Shown here one piece after another: positions 42,305-51,248 of a stretch of DNA of 64,000 bases (position 1 is its first letter; each line of letters opens with the position of its first letter). Both the position numbers and the translations under genes were made by a program. Origin of the DNA: Chloroflexota bacterium (GTDB taxonomy: Bacteria > Chloroflexota > Anaerolineae > Anaerolineales > Anaerolineaceae). The stretch spans positions 186,001-250,000 of the forward strand of contig JAKAFP010000001.1 of the NCBI GenBank assembly GCA_021825925.1, written 5' to 3'. The notes under the pieces were generated by a model. It ran no database searches and was not told the DNA's origin. It saw nothing but the letters and a program-made list of their open reading frames with translations.

Positions 42305-44653
42305 TTACCTTTTGGTTGCCTTGTTTCTAAATTCGTACAACATGGATGGATTAAGGTTGGATTCTGTGATATCCAGGTTGTATTCATACAGGGCGTCTTC
42401 CACCGCCTGGCAGAAGGCCGGGGAAGGTGGTAATGCGCCTGCTTCGCCAACACCCTTGATTCCAAGCGTGTTGAGGGGGCTGGGATGTACATTGTGACCA
42501 ATTTCCATTTTTCGGGGCATATCCGTGGCTTGCGGCATCAGATAATCCATGAAGGATGCGGTCATCAACTGTCCGTTTTCGTCATAGACCATTTTTTCGT
42601 AGAAGGCATTACCAATACCCATCGAAACGCCACCTTGGATCTGGCCTTCGAGCAGCAGGGGATTGATGACTGTACCGCAGTCATGCACCAGGACGAAGCG
42701 TTCGATCTTCACCTTGAAGGTTTCCGGGTCCACATCCACGATCATGGCACAGGCTCCAGAGCCGGTGGCGCCATGAGGGGGAGCGTAGTACGCAGTGGCT
42801 TCAAGACCGGGTTTGACATCGGCTTCAACTGCACCGCGCATGGGGTTGGCTTTACCGGCCAGTTCGCCCAGCGAGATGAATTTTTCGGGATGTCCTTTGA
42901 CACAGGCAGAACCTTCGCACAGCTCAACCTGATCTTCGGGAACTTCAAGGAATTTGCTGGCGGTGGCGAAGATCTTCTCGCGCACCAGCACGGCCGCACT
43001 GTGGATGGCAGAACCGGCGATGGTGGCGCCGCGGCTGGCGAAAGTGCCTGCTCCCCAATGGAAGTGGCCGGTATCACCAGTGATGACTCTTACATCTTCA
43101 ACTTTCACGTTAAGTTGTTCAGCAACGATCTGGGCGAATACGGTGAAATGGCCCTGTCCCTGGGTGCTGTAACCGGTCGAAACGCTGACTTTGCCGTTGT
43201 TACCCACGGTCACGCGTGCGCCTTCGTATGGACCGACAGCCGTACCTTCCGTGAAGGCGACCACACCGATACCCAGGTGTTTGCCTTCTTTGCGGGCTTT
43301 GGGTTGAATTTCCTTGCGGAATTTCTCGTAATCCACCATCTGGATGCATTTTTCGAGATTGTTCTTGTAATCACCACTGTCGAGCACGCCGACCACGAAA
43401 TCCTGGCCGATGACGCCGGTGTTGAGCGGGAATTCTTCTTTCTTGAGCAGGTTCTTCAAACGAATTTCCACGGGGTCCATCTTGAGTTCCTTGGCTGCCA
43501 GGTCCATCATGCGTTCCATGACGAAAACGCCTTCTGAACGACCAGCGCCGCGGACGGGGGTGACCACCATTTCATTGGTGAAGACCATGCGGATTTCGGT
43601 GTAGAAGCTGGGTACACGGTAATTGCTGACCGTGTGGGTTTGTGTATTGAGGGGTACGGTCATGCCATAAGGATCGTAGGCACCTGTGTTGTGATAGAAC
43701 ACGTCTTTGAAACCCAGGATGGTGCCGTCTTTCTTGAGCGCCATTTCGCAGTGATGCACCTGGTCGCGTTCTGAGGTGGTCGAGAGGAAATTCTCACGGC
43801 GATCTTCGATCCATTTGATGGGGCGGTTCAATTTCATTGAGATCCAGGGCAGAATGACATCATCCGCCTGCGAGGTCATGACTTTGGGGCCGAAGCCGCC
43901 GCCGATGTAGGGGGTGATGACGCGCACCTGATTTTCGATCAGGCCCATGCGGCCGGCGATGGCGCTGCGCAGGGGCAGGGGAGCCTGGGTGCCGGTCCAA
44001 ACGGTCATTTCCTGGGTGCGTTCGTCCCAGTTGACCACGAATCCGCGGTTTTCCATGGCGCCACCGGCAACATGATCGGCCACAAAGCGTTTGGAGATGA
44101 CCACGTCTGCCTGTTTTTTGGCAGCTTCGTAATCTCCGGCTTCCTGTTTCACCAGGGCAGCCATGTTGGAGGGTAGATCATCATGCACAAGTACGGAGGT
44201 GTCTTCCCATGCTTTTTCAAGGTCAATCACAGCCGGAAGGGGTTCAGCATCGAAGATGATGTCTTCACAGGCATCCTCGGCGATGTAGCGGGATTCAGCG
44301 ATCACGATGGCGATAGGTTCACCGGAATATCTCACCTTGCCCTTGCCGATGGGAGGCAGTGGGCGGGCGTTAAATTGAGCACCTTTGATGGCAAAGGGGG
44401 GCGGCACTTGCAGGGGGCCTACTTTCCAATAATCGCCAAAATCTTCGGCGGTATAGACGGCCACAACGCCGGGATGCTTGCGGGCTTCGCTGACATCAAT
44501 GTTCTTGATGATGGCGTGTGCGTAATCACTGCGTAAAAAGGCTGCATGCAGCATGCCCGGAATGACGATATCGTCGCAAAACTTGGCTCTGCCGGTCAGC
44601 AGATGCTTGTCTTCAAGTCTTAGAACAGGTTGACCAAAGTATTTTCCAGTCAC
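42305..44653 (-). CDS. Molybdenum hydroxylase catalytic subunit (xanthine dehydrogenase/CoxL-like)
   Basis: 782 residues with a GTG start, GAGGTGA before it. Molybdopterin-binding features are complete: GGFGPKV, RGAGRSEGVFVMERMMDLAA, TGYSTQGQGHFTVFAQ, and the active-site Glu in KGVGEAGALPPSP. The loop has GAGR rather than the CSFR of true CO dehydrogenase, so this is a form II CoxL-like hydroxylase, acting on a heterocycle or aldehyde. It oxidises a C-H next to nitrogen with water. With the FeS (44674) and FAD (45158) subunits it makes the heterotrimer. Purine, pyrimidine or nicotinate are all plausible. Confidence 0.9.
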   Translation of the reverse strand: MTGKYFGQPVLRLEDKHLLTGRAKFCDDIVIPGMLHAAFLRSDYAHAIIKNIDVSEARKHPGVVAVYTAEDFGDYWKVGPLQVPPPFAIKGAQFNARPLPPIGKGKVRYSGEPIAIVIAESRYIAEDACEDIIFDAEPLPAVIDLEKAWEDTSVLVHDDLPSNMAALVKQEAGDYEAAKKQADVVISKRFVADHVAGGAMENRGFVVNWDERTQEMTVWTGTQAPLPLRSAIAGRMGLIENQVRVITPYIGGGFGPKVMTSQADDVILPWISMKLNRPIKWIEDRRENFLSTTSERDQVHHCEMALKKDGTILGFKDVFYHNTGAYDPYGMTVPLNTQTHTVSNYRVPSFYTEIRMVFTNEMVVTPVRGAGRSEGVFVMERMMDLAAKELKMDPVEIRLKNLLKKEEFPLNTGVIGQDFVVGVLDSGDYKNNLEKCIQMVDYEKFRKEIQPKARKEGKHLGIGVVAFTEGTAVGPYEGARVTVGNNGKVSVSTGYSTQGQGHFTVFAQIVAEQLNVKVEDVRVITGDTGHFHWGAGTFASRGATIAGSAIHSAAVLVREKIFATASKFLEVPEDQVELCEGSACVKGHPEKFISLGELAGKANPMRGAVEADVKPGLEATAYYAPPHGATGSGACAMIVDVDPETFKVKIERFVLVHDCGTVINPLLLEGQIQGGVSMGIGNAFYEKMVYDENGQLMTASFMDYLMPQATDMPRKMEIGHNVHPSPLNTLGIKGVGEAGALPPSPAFCQAVEDALYEYNLDITESNLNPSMLYEFRNKATKR

Positions 44654-44673
44654 TGTATCACCTCAATCCTTCA

Positions 44674-45156
44674 CTATTTGCCCGAAGACATTTTTTCTGA
44701 AGCTGCCTGAACGGATTCAATGATCTTTTCATATCCGGTGCAGCGGCAGATGTTTCCGTCAATGGCTTCGCGAATTTCGTCTTCCGATGGATGGGGATGT
44801 TCTTCCAGGAAGGGCACCACGGTCATCAAAATGCCAGGAGTACAGAACCCGCATTGCAGGCCGTGTTTTTCGTGGAAAGCTTCCTGCAGGGGATGCAGAT
44901 GGTCGGGGCTTCCCAATGATTCCACAGTACGAATCTCATGGCCGTTGGCTTGAACGGCAAAGATCAGGCAAGAGCGGACAGGTTCACCATCAAAGAGGAT
45001 GGTGCAGGCGCCGCACATGCCATGTTCACAACCCACATGGGTTCCAAACAGGCCTAATTCGTGGCGAATGAAGTCGCTGAGCAGAAGCCTGGGTTCCACT
45101 TCGCGTTCATAGACTGTACCGTTTACGGTTACTTTAACAGGAAATAATTGTGACAT
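44674..45156 (-). CDS. Molybdenum hydroxylase 2Fe-2S subunit
   Basis: 160 residues from ATG 45156, placed 1 nt after the FAD-subunit stop with AAGGAAG upstream; a longer reading from 45177 would overlap the previous gene. Plant-type ferredoxin cluster CEHGMCGACTILFDGEPVRSC, then the second, buried cluster CGFCTPG and ICRCTGYEKI. It carries electrons from molybdenum to FAD. Gene order FAD-FeS-Mo is the CoxMSL order. Confidence 0.92.
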   Translation of the reverse strand: MSQLFPVKVTVNGTVYEREVEPRLLLSDFIRHELGLFGTHVGCEHGMCGACTILFDGEPVRSCLIFAVQANGHEIRTVESLGSPDHLHPLQEAFHEKHGLQCGFCTPGILMTVVPFLEEHPHPSEDEIREAIDGNICRCTGYEKIIESVQAASEKMSSGK

Positions 45157-45157
45157 G

Positions 45158-46039
45158 CTAACTTCCTTTTTTGGCACGATCGAATGATAGGGCGAGTGAG
45201 CGTGGAACCAAAGTGCGGATCAGATCACGCCGGTATTCAGCAGTACCATTCAAGTCAGAGGCAGGATCAATTTCGGATTGAACAGCTTCGCCAACTTCTT
45301 TGAAAGCGGCTTCATTGAGTTCCTGTCCGATCAACAGCTCTTTGATTTTTTCAGACAAGATGGGCATTTCACCCACACCCATCAAGATCAAGCGTGCATC
45401 TTTGCAGCGATCTTTTTCATCAAGGGTTAAGACGCTGGCGCAGGCTGCCAGGGCGTATCCACCATTTTGGCGGGCAACCTGTTGATAGCTGCTGCCGGTC
45501 CGCGGAGGATTGGGGGGCAGAACGACCTCGGTTAAAAGGTCTTCGTATTCGATCACGGTCATAAACGGACCAATGATCAAATCAGCGGCATCCACCCAGC
45601 GGTCTTCTTTACCTTTTGAGCGGATGAGACATTTTGCATTCATCACTTTTGCGATGCCAGGCAGCTGACCTGAGGGGTCCGCGTGCGCAATTGCGCCACC
45701 GAACGATCCACGGCGGCGAATCTGGCCATGTCCGATGAAATGTGCAACTTCAGGCAGCAGGGGGAAGCGTTTGGCAACCTCGGGACTGTGTTCAACAGTA
45801 TAAACACGGGTCATGGTGCCAATTGCCAAACCGCCATCAGGGGTAGGTTTAATATAAGAAAGTTCCGGAATGTTGTTTAGATCAACCAGGGCAGGTGGTC
45901 TGGCCATGCGGAAGTTCATGGCAGCGATCAAGCTTTGGCCGCCTGCCAAAACCTTGCCGTCATAACCAAGTTCAGCCAGTTTGTCGAGAGCTTCATCAAC
46001 ACTGGCAGGGGCATAATAATCAAATTGTGCTGGCTTCAT
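45158..46039 (-). CDS. Molybdenum hydroxylase FAD-binding subunit
   Basis: 293 residues. KVLAGGQSLIAAMNFRMARP binds the FAD pyrophosphate, and IGHGQIRRRGSFGGAIAHADPSGQLP is the second FAD segment, without the Fe-S loop of the 4-hydroxybenzoyl-CoA reductase type. It passes electrons to NAD+ or another acceptor. AGGAGGC stands before the ATG. It begins the three-subunit block; a hairpin lies between it and the upstream cyclase gene. Confidence 0.92.
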   Translation of the reverse strand: MKPAQFDYYAPASVDEALDKLAELGYDGKVLAGGQSLIAAMNFRMARPPALVDLNNIPELSYIKPTPDGGLAIGTMTRVYTVEHSPEVAKRFPLLPEVAHFIGHGQIRRRGSFGGAIAHADPSGQLPGIAKVMNAKCLIRSKGKEDRWVDAADLIIGPFMTVIEYEDLLTEVVLPPNPPRTGSSYQQVARQNGGYALAACASVLTLDEKDRCKDARLILMGVGEMPILSEKIKELLIGQELNEAAFKEVGEAVQSEIDPASDLNGTAEYRRDLIRTLVPRSLALSFDRAKKGS

Positions 46040-46134
46040 TAATTTCTAGCCTCCTGAAATTGAGGATAACCATCGCCTATTGGGGGGCGATTTCCACCAA
46101 TTTTAATCGAATAACAGATACCATTTTTAATTAG

Positions 46135-46172
46135 ATGGACCTTCAGGTGAAATAGCTTCCCTGAAGGTCCAT
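46135..46172 (-). terminator. Perfect 13-bp hairpin between the cyclase and hydroxylase genes
   Basis: ATGGACCTTCAGG (46135-46147) pairs with CCTGAAGGTCCAT (46160-46172). The leftward flank is CTAATTAAAAA and lacks a T run, so it may be a weak terminator or an RNA processing or stability element that sets the ratio between the two parts of the cluster. Confidence 0.55.
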
Positions 46173-46184
46173 CTCTCAATTCAA

Positions 46185-47855
46185 TTACTCTTTGAAGGCC
46201 ACGAAACGGCCCCACATGGATTCAGCTTCCATGGCTTTTTGAAGCCAGCAACCGATGAAATAGCGGCCGCTCTTGGCGTTGGCAAGATCGCCAGCCAGGT
46301 TTTCAGCGTGAACAATTTCTTTTGAGAACAGGTTAAGGTGCATATCCTGATAGAAACCATCCAACGGATACATTTCGTCCCAGTCTTTGCCGAAGTCTTT
46401 GATCAACTTGGCATTGGCTTCTGCGAAGGTCTTGGGGTGCCAGATGCGCATAATGGTGTTCATGGGGTGGTCAGCAGAAACGGCGTCCACACCGATCCAT
46501 TTGATATCCATGTCAATACACCATTTCGAGAAGTCAGCTGAAGGACCTGGGTGTTTCACCATGTAGCGGAATTCATCTGAATCCTTGCTGTTCCAACCAT
46601 ATTTGTTCCAACCGGTTTTGATGATCAGGATGTCGCCTTTGCGGACTTCAACCTGGTCCATGATCATTTGGGGAGTGTAAACGCTGGCATCGCTGACCAA
46701 TTTGGAGATATCCGCGATAACGCCGGGGCCAACCCATTCTTTCATGGGAACCTGACCGATGGTGCGTCCATTGGGGAAGAAGTGTTTCTCGCCGTCCATA
46801 TGGGTGCCGAGGTGGATGCTGGCGTTGCAGATGGAGCCATTACGGCCCATGCCGAAGTATTGTCCGCCAACACGTTTGGTGTAGGTGACGCTCAGGGGAA
46901 CATAGTTCAACCACTGGGGAGTCTGAACGCTGAAGGGCACGGTCATGTCAATCATTTCTGATTTTTCCATGGCCTTGAAGAAATCGTCCTCGCTCATGCC
47001 GTCAGGAGCAGTAAGGGCTGTGACACGAGACCAGGCAGTTTCGACTTCCATGTAGGGAATCGGCATGATCTGGATCCATGCGCGTTTGTTTTTCAGTTTA
47101 TCAATGTCACCAACAATGGCTTCGGTCATCAAAACGTGAGCCTTGGGCATGTCAATGTGGGTCATCTGGTAGTACTCACCCTGGGGGAAGGTCTCATCCC
47201 AGGTCTTGCCGGTTTCTTTTTGCAGTTTGGCTTCGGCAAGCTTGAAGTGATTTTCGTGCCAGCGGCGGATGGGGGTGTTCATGGGGTGCTCTGCAGCACC
47301 GCAATCCACGCCGATGACTTTCAATTTCATGTCAATGGCCCATTTGTAGAAACTGAGAGAGGGACCGGGATGGCGAACCAGGAAACCGAATTCCATGGAT
47401 TCAACGCCGCCCTGGGCTTTTTTGTTGCTGACTTTGGGCTGATCCCAGGAATACTTGTGGTATCCAGTGTTGATGATCAGGATGTCGCCTTTTTTAACTT
47501 CAACCTTCGACATGATCATTTCGGGGGTGTAAATGCTGTAATCAGAGACGAGGTCAGAGATGTCTGCAATAACGCCGGGGCCGTTCAGGTCGGTCAGGGG
47601 GATGTCTGCAATGGCGCGTCCACCTGAATTGAAGGCGCGTTCGCCCACGAGGTGGGTTCCGACTGTGTTGGACCAGTTCAAGATTTGACCATTCGCGCCT
47701 TGTCCGCCGCCATAAGCACCGGTGACACGTTTGAAGAAGTGAACTTCGAGTGATTTTTCGTGTGGATGAGGTGGTGTGAAAATACTGCAGTCCTGGGTCA
47801 GGTCATACAGTTTGGCTTCACTCATCATCTTGATAAAACTTTCGCGATCCATCAT
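46185..47855 (-). CDS. Two-domain cyclase-family (kynurenine formamidase-like) hydrolase
   Basis: 556 residues: two copies of the cyclase domain (about 10-285 and 295-556). Family enzymes use a metal held by HxGTHxDxxxH to hydrolyse amide bonds. The second copy is intact (HLGTHMDGEKHF). In the first copy the same place reads TVGTHLVGERAF, so two His and the Asp are lost, and this half is probably structural or binds ligand only. Both copies share GPGVIADISxLVSD and the K-x-GDILIIxTG strand. Within this cluster a ring-opening or amide-cleaving role is likely. A second ATG at 47852 is better spaced from GGAGG than the first. Confidence 0.83.
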   Translation of the reverse strand: MMDRESFIKMMSEAKLYDLTQDCSIFTPPHPHEKSLEVHFFKRVTGAYGGGQGANGQILNWSNTVGTHLVGERAFNSGGRAIADIPLTDLNGPGVIADISDLVSDYSIYTPEMIMSKVEVKKGDILIINTGYHKYSWDQPKVSNKKAQGGVESMEFGFLVRHPGPSLSFYKWAIDMKLKVIGVDCGAAEHPMNTPIRRWHENHFKLAEAKLQKETGKTWDETFPQGEYYQMTHIDMPKAHVLMTEAIVGDIDKLKNKRAWIQIMPIPYMEVETAWSRVTALTAPDGMSEDDFFKAMEKSEMIDMTVPFSVQTPQWLNYVPLSVTYTKRVGGQYFGMGRNGSICNASIHLGTHMDGEKHFFPNGRTIGQVPMKEWVGPGVIADISKLVSDASVYTPQMIMDQVEVRKGDILIIKTGWNKYGWNSKDSDEFRYMVKHPGPSADFSKWCIDMDIKWIGVDAVSADHPMNTIMRIWHPKTFAEANAKLIKDFGKDWDEMYPLDGFYQDMHLNLFSKEIVHAENLAGDLANAKSGRYFIGCWLQKAMEAESMWGRFVAFKE

Positions 47856-47879
47856 TACCTCCGTAAGAATATAAATGAA

Positions 47880-49127
47880 TTAGATATTGTATTTTTCTGC
47901 GAAGGCGACGAGAGCGTCTTCGAATAAACTCATGGGTGCAGAGGCAACGCCGGCACCAACCTGACCTACACCAGGATCCTTGTGGGCCACACCAGTATTG
48001 ACACGCGGGGTGATCTGTTTTTCAACAACTTTGCGAATATCCACGCCGGTGGGGGTGCCGCGGAAGTCCAACAGAGGAACGGTGAACTGCTTGTGTTCGG
48101 CGTAGGTGATCTCGTACATATCGAGGGTGGTATTGATGGCATCTTTGGGAACGCCACCAATGAAGGTGACCAAAGCAGGAGAGTTGGCCATGGCGAAACC
48201 GCCGATGCCAGCTGTTTCGGTGATCACACTGTCGCCGATATCGCGGCAGGCGTCAGCTTCGGTGAATCCGGGGAAGTATAAGGATTTCACAATGGGTGAT
48301 TGAGCGGTGAACCATCTATCGCCCAAGCCGCTGACCTTGATGCCCCAATCCGTACCGTTGCGGGCCATGATGGTGACGATGGTACTGCCTTCCACGTTGT
48401 GTCCGGCTGCGGTCATGGTCTTGCAGCCTGCCATAACGGGATTCAGGATGCTCAGTGCATTCTCGCCCAGGAATTTGATCACTTCAAAGGCGGTATCGGT
48501 GTTCTTGGCGGTCTTGGCGATCCAAGGAGATAATTGGGTGGTCCAGAGAACAGAAGCGGCATCCAGACGGTTGTGGCCGTCATCGCCCATGTGCAGGGCT
48601 TTGGAGAGGATGGCGCGGATATCAATGCCGCCCATAGCTTCGAGAGCGGTTTTTACGGTGGGTCCGAGGGTGTTTTCCATCCAGCGCAGCTTGTCCAACA
48701 CGTCCTGGCTGTAGGCGCCCATGCGGAGGACTTTACCGCGGCCTTCATTCAGGTTGGAAAAGCATTTAATGCCGTGGGTTTTGTTTTCGATCTCATAAAC
48801 AAGCATCGAGGGAGAAATGACACCGGCCATTGGGCCTGTGCACATGTGTTCGTGGTTCGGGGAGAATTCAATTTTGCCGCCAGAGAGCATTTTCTCTGCT
48901 TCTTCGGCTGACTTGGCTTTACCTTCAAAGATCAAAGCGCCAACCATGGCACCCTTCATGGGGCCGGACATGCGTTCCCAGGTGACGGGAGGGCCGGCAT
49001 GGAGCAGCATGTTTTCATGAAAACCGGGCACAACTTCAATAGCCTTAGCCATGGTGGTTGCCACGGGACGGGCTTCCATAAATCGTTCAACAACCGTTGC
49101 GTTTGCTTTCTCAATATCTATTGCCAT
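47880..49127 (-). CDS. DUF1116 protein (AllG/YlbE-like), carbamoyltransferase subunit candidate
   Basis: 415 residues, GGAGG before the ATG. VVPGFHENMLLHAGPPVTWERMSGPMKGAMVGAL and SPNHEHMCTGPMAGVISPSM are DUF1116 signatures, as in E. coli YlbE. In E. coli, FdrA, YlbE and YlbF (AllF, AllG, AllH) are described as oxamate carbamoyltransferase, which ends anaerobic allantoin use by making carbamoyl phosphate. Here the FdrA partner is the next gene upstream, but no AllH (DUF2877) or carbamate kinase gene lies in the window. A related carbamoyl transfer is inferred. Confidence 0.83.
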   Translation of the reverse strand: MAIDIEKANATVVERFMEARPVATTMAKAIEVVPGFHENMLLHAGPPVTWERMSGPMKGAMVGALIFEGKAKSAEEAEKMLSGGKIEFSPNHEHMCTGPMAGVISPSMLVYEIENKTHGIKCFSNLNEGRGKVLRMGAYSQDVLDKLRWMENTLGPTVKTALEAMGGIDIRAILSKALHMGDDGHNRLDAASVLWTTQLSPWIAKTAKNTDTAFEVIKFLGENALSILNPVMAGCKTMTAAGHNVEGSTIVTIMARNGTDWGIKVSGLGDRWFTAQSPIVKSLYFPGFTEADACRDIGDSVITETAGIGGFAMANSPALVTFIGGVPKDAINTTLDMYEITYAEHKQFTVPLLDFRGTPTGVDIRKVVEKQITPRVNTGVAHKDPGVGQVGAGVASAPMSLFEDALVAFAEKYNI

Positions 49128-49168
49128 ATCAAATCCTCCAGATAATATTTTCTAGGATGTTTTTGTAA

Positions 49169-50905
49169 TTAAGATTTAAGTTGTTTCATTCTTTCAAGAA
49201 TGCCGGCGAGTTTTTCATTGCCGCCAGCGGGTGGTTTCCAATCCACTTGCACATACGGAGCGTTCTGATCTTTGAGGTTTTCCGAGAAAGATTCCAACCC
49301 GACGTTAATGGCTTGCATCGGTTTCTTCAAGGATTCAAGGTCAACGGGTTTGCCAATGGCAGCGGCATCCGTTGAATCGCGTTCGGCCAGGGCGCGTAAG
49401 ATGCGGCCGATGCGGCGAACCACGACCTCGTTGCTGGGGTCAACCCAGGCGCCGGCTTCTTTCAAAAGTCTGACCTGTTCATTGAAGTCTTGAGGATCTT
49501 CATCCGTGCCGGTGACCACACACACGATCTCGAGATGGCGGTTGGCTTTTTTGGCATCGTCGAGAACTTTCTTGATGGCCGGGGCGATCTCACTGGCCGG
49601 GTTGATGTGGGAACCGTAGCCGATGACGACATCCAGCATGATCACGGCTACTTCAGGATCTTTGGCTTCTTCGTACAATCTGCGGATGCGCAGCTCGTTA
49701 TCCATCATGGGGTGCAAACGGCCAACGGTGAATTCATCTTCACCGAGGTCAATAATGGAATGCTCCTGGCTGACCAGTGAGTTTTCCATTTTGTTTTCTT
49801 TGTTGAGTGGAGAGTTGGCCCAGACCTTCGGCAAATAACCAGCCAGAATATATTGGGCTTCATAAGCCAGGGTACCACCTGAGAAGAGACCGCGCAGGTA
49901 TTTTTGCTCAGGTTTGAAGATTTTCAGGTCAACATCAATGTCGCTGCCAATTTGAGGAGGATTGTTTGCCAGTTCAACGGCGAGGCGGGCGGCATCGTCC
50001 AACCCGGTGGCGAAGAACAGGTTTCCATCACGCAAGGTGGTGACAGGGCGGGCGATGAAGTTGATCACAACCGGCTTGCCAGCTTTTCGTGCTTTCTTTA
50101 ATACTTCCTCGGCCACCTTGGGTGAAGGGGGTTTGGATGTGAGCACGATCACTTTGGTATCGGGGTCGCGGGCCAACACTTCGAGTGCCATCAAGAAGGT
50201 AATGGCGCCGACTTTTTCAGAAAGGTCCTTGCCGCCGGTGCCGATGCCCGAAGTGATGCCGCTTCCCAATTGGTGAATGCGGCAGGCAACCTGCTGCAGA
50301 CCGGTTCCGGCTGCGGCGACGATGCCGATCGGTCCAAGGCGGATCTTGTTGGCGAAGGCCAGACCCATACCGCCGATCATGGCGGTTCCGCAGTCAGGAC
50401 CCATCACCAACAAACCCAGTTCACGGGCCTGTTTTTTAAGTTCGATTTCTTCTTCGATTGAAACGTTGTCACTAAAGAGGTGAACATGTTTGCCCAGGCG
50501 CAGGGCTTCACGAGTGACGCCGGCAGCATAACGGCCGGCAACAGAAACGATCACCCAGTTGGCGTCGGGCATCATGGCTGCAGCGGTTTCAAGGCTGCGG
50601 GGTTGATAATCCTGATCCTGATTGCCTTTTCTGGCAGCTAGCAGCTCATCCACCTTGGAAAGGGCAAATTCGGCAGATTTTTCGTCATCGGCTTTAAGCG
50701 CTATGACCAGTTCATCCGGTTTTGAAGACAGAATTTCAGGGGAAGTTAAACCAATATGAGAAAGCAGTTCCTTGTTGGAGTCAGTTCCCATAATGACCCC
50801 GGTATCCTGGATTCCCGCAAATTCAGCCAAAGAACGCTGCAGCTTCATCAATTTTGCGGAATCAATATAAACACCACGTCGAATTTCAGTTTTGATTATT
50901 GCCAT
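49169..50905 (-). CDS. fdrA: FdrA-like protein (AllF-like), carbamoyltransferase subunit candidate
   Basis: 578 residues from ATG 50905 (AGGAG 5 nt before; GTG 50911 is less likely). Two halves resemble succinyl-CoA synthetase alpha: a Rossmann part (NWVIVSVAGRYAAGVTREAL, VMGPDCGTAMIGG, GIVAAAGTGLQQVA) and a C-terminal one (AVIMLDVVIGYGSHINPASEIAPAI). First gene of its transcript, followed by DUF1116 and the cyclase. In the E. coli system this protein is needed for oxamate carbamoyltransferase. A leader of about 190 nt with a terminator-like hairpin precedes it. Confidence 0.84.
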   Translation of the reverse strand: MAIIKTEIRRGVYIDSAKLMKLQRSLAEFAGIQDTGVIMGTDSNKELLSHIGLTSPEILSSKPDELVIALKADDEKSAEFALSKVDELLAARKGNQDQDYQPRSLETAAAMMPDANWVIVSVAGRYAAGVTREALRLGKHVHLFSDNVSIEEEIELKKQARELGLLVMGPDCGTAMIGGMGLAFANKIRLGPIGIVAAAGTGLQQVACRIHQLGSGITSGIGTGGKDLSEKVGAITFLMALEVLARDPDTKVIVLTSKPPSPKVAEEVLKKARKAGKPVVINFIARPVTTLRDGNLFFATGLDDAARLAVELANNPPQIGSDIDVDLKIFKPEQKYLRGLFSGGTLAYEAQYILAGYLPKVWANSPLNKENKMENSLVSQEHSIIDLGEDEFTVGRLHPMMDNELRIRRLYEEAKDPEVAVIMLDVVIGYGSHINPASEIAPAIKKVLDDAKKANRHLEIVCVVTGTDEDPQDFNEQVRLLKEAGAWVDPSNEVVVRRIGRILRALAERDSTDAAAIGKPVDLESLKKPMQAINVGLESFSENLKDQNAPYVQVDWKPPAGGNEKLAGILERMKQLKS

Positions 50906-50932
50906 TTTCACTCCTGAGAGGATGGTTGATTA

Positions 50933-50968
50933 AAAAACACGGAATTGGCATGGAAAATTACCAATTCC
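50933..50968 (-). terminator. Leader terminator (candidate attenuator) before fdrA
   Basis: On the minus strand, GGAATTGG (50968-50961) and CCAATTCC (50948-50941) form the stem, and GTGTTTTTT follows. It lies 28 nt before the fdrA start codon, inside the leader. ACAATTCC further up (51036-51029) can pair with GGAATTG(G) and would block the stem. This is the layout of an attenuator. The upstream gene has its own terminator, so this hairpin is not simply the end of that transcript. Confidence 0.5.
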
Positions 50969-51104
50969 CTGATGTTAAACAAATGGGTTGGTAGCAGCAT
51001 AAATAAACATTCAGTTGGGGTGCTGCTTGGAATTGTCTTTGCTCGAATCTTCACCAGTCCATCCATTCATTCTGATATTGAGCTTGCAAGCTGGGACACA
51101 ATTC

Positions 51105-51133
51105 ACTATAACACGTGCAAAAAACAAAATCAA
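51105..51133 (-). promoter_or_regulatory. Promoter of the fdrA operon
   Basis: On the minus strand, TTGATT (51133-51128) and TATAGT (51110-51105) are 17 bp apart. Transcription would start near 51098 and give a leader of roughly 190 nt. The 51134-51180 part holds nothing else recognised. Confidence 0.55.
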
Positions 51134-51183
51134 ATTACCTTAAGCACCATTTGTATGACAAACTTCACGAATTGAAATACACA

Positions 51184-51225
51184 AAAAATCATCCCTTGAC
51201 GCAGGGGGTGCAGGTCAAGGGATGA
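51184..51225 (-). terminator. Terminator after the GNAT-like gene
   Basis: TCATCCCTTGAC (51189-51200) pairs with GTCAAGGGATGA (51214-51225), and the minus strand continues into TTTTTTG. Confidence 0.85.
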
Positions 51226-51248
51226 GTGTTGTTCATTGGAAAAACAGA

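Noticed and set aside
42485..43537. 350-codon open frame on the plus strand opposite the molybdenum subunit gene
   Set aside because: It is antisense to a clearly conserved enzyme gene, has no ribosome site or family motif, and long shadows are expected there from codon bias.
51098..51104. GAATTGT as a third attenuator segment pairing with ACAATTCC
   Set aside because: It lies between the -10 and the likely start point and so would not be transcribed.
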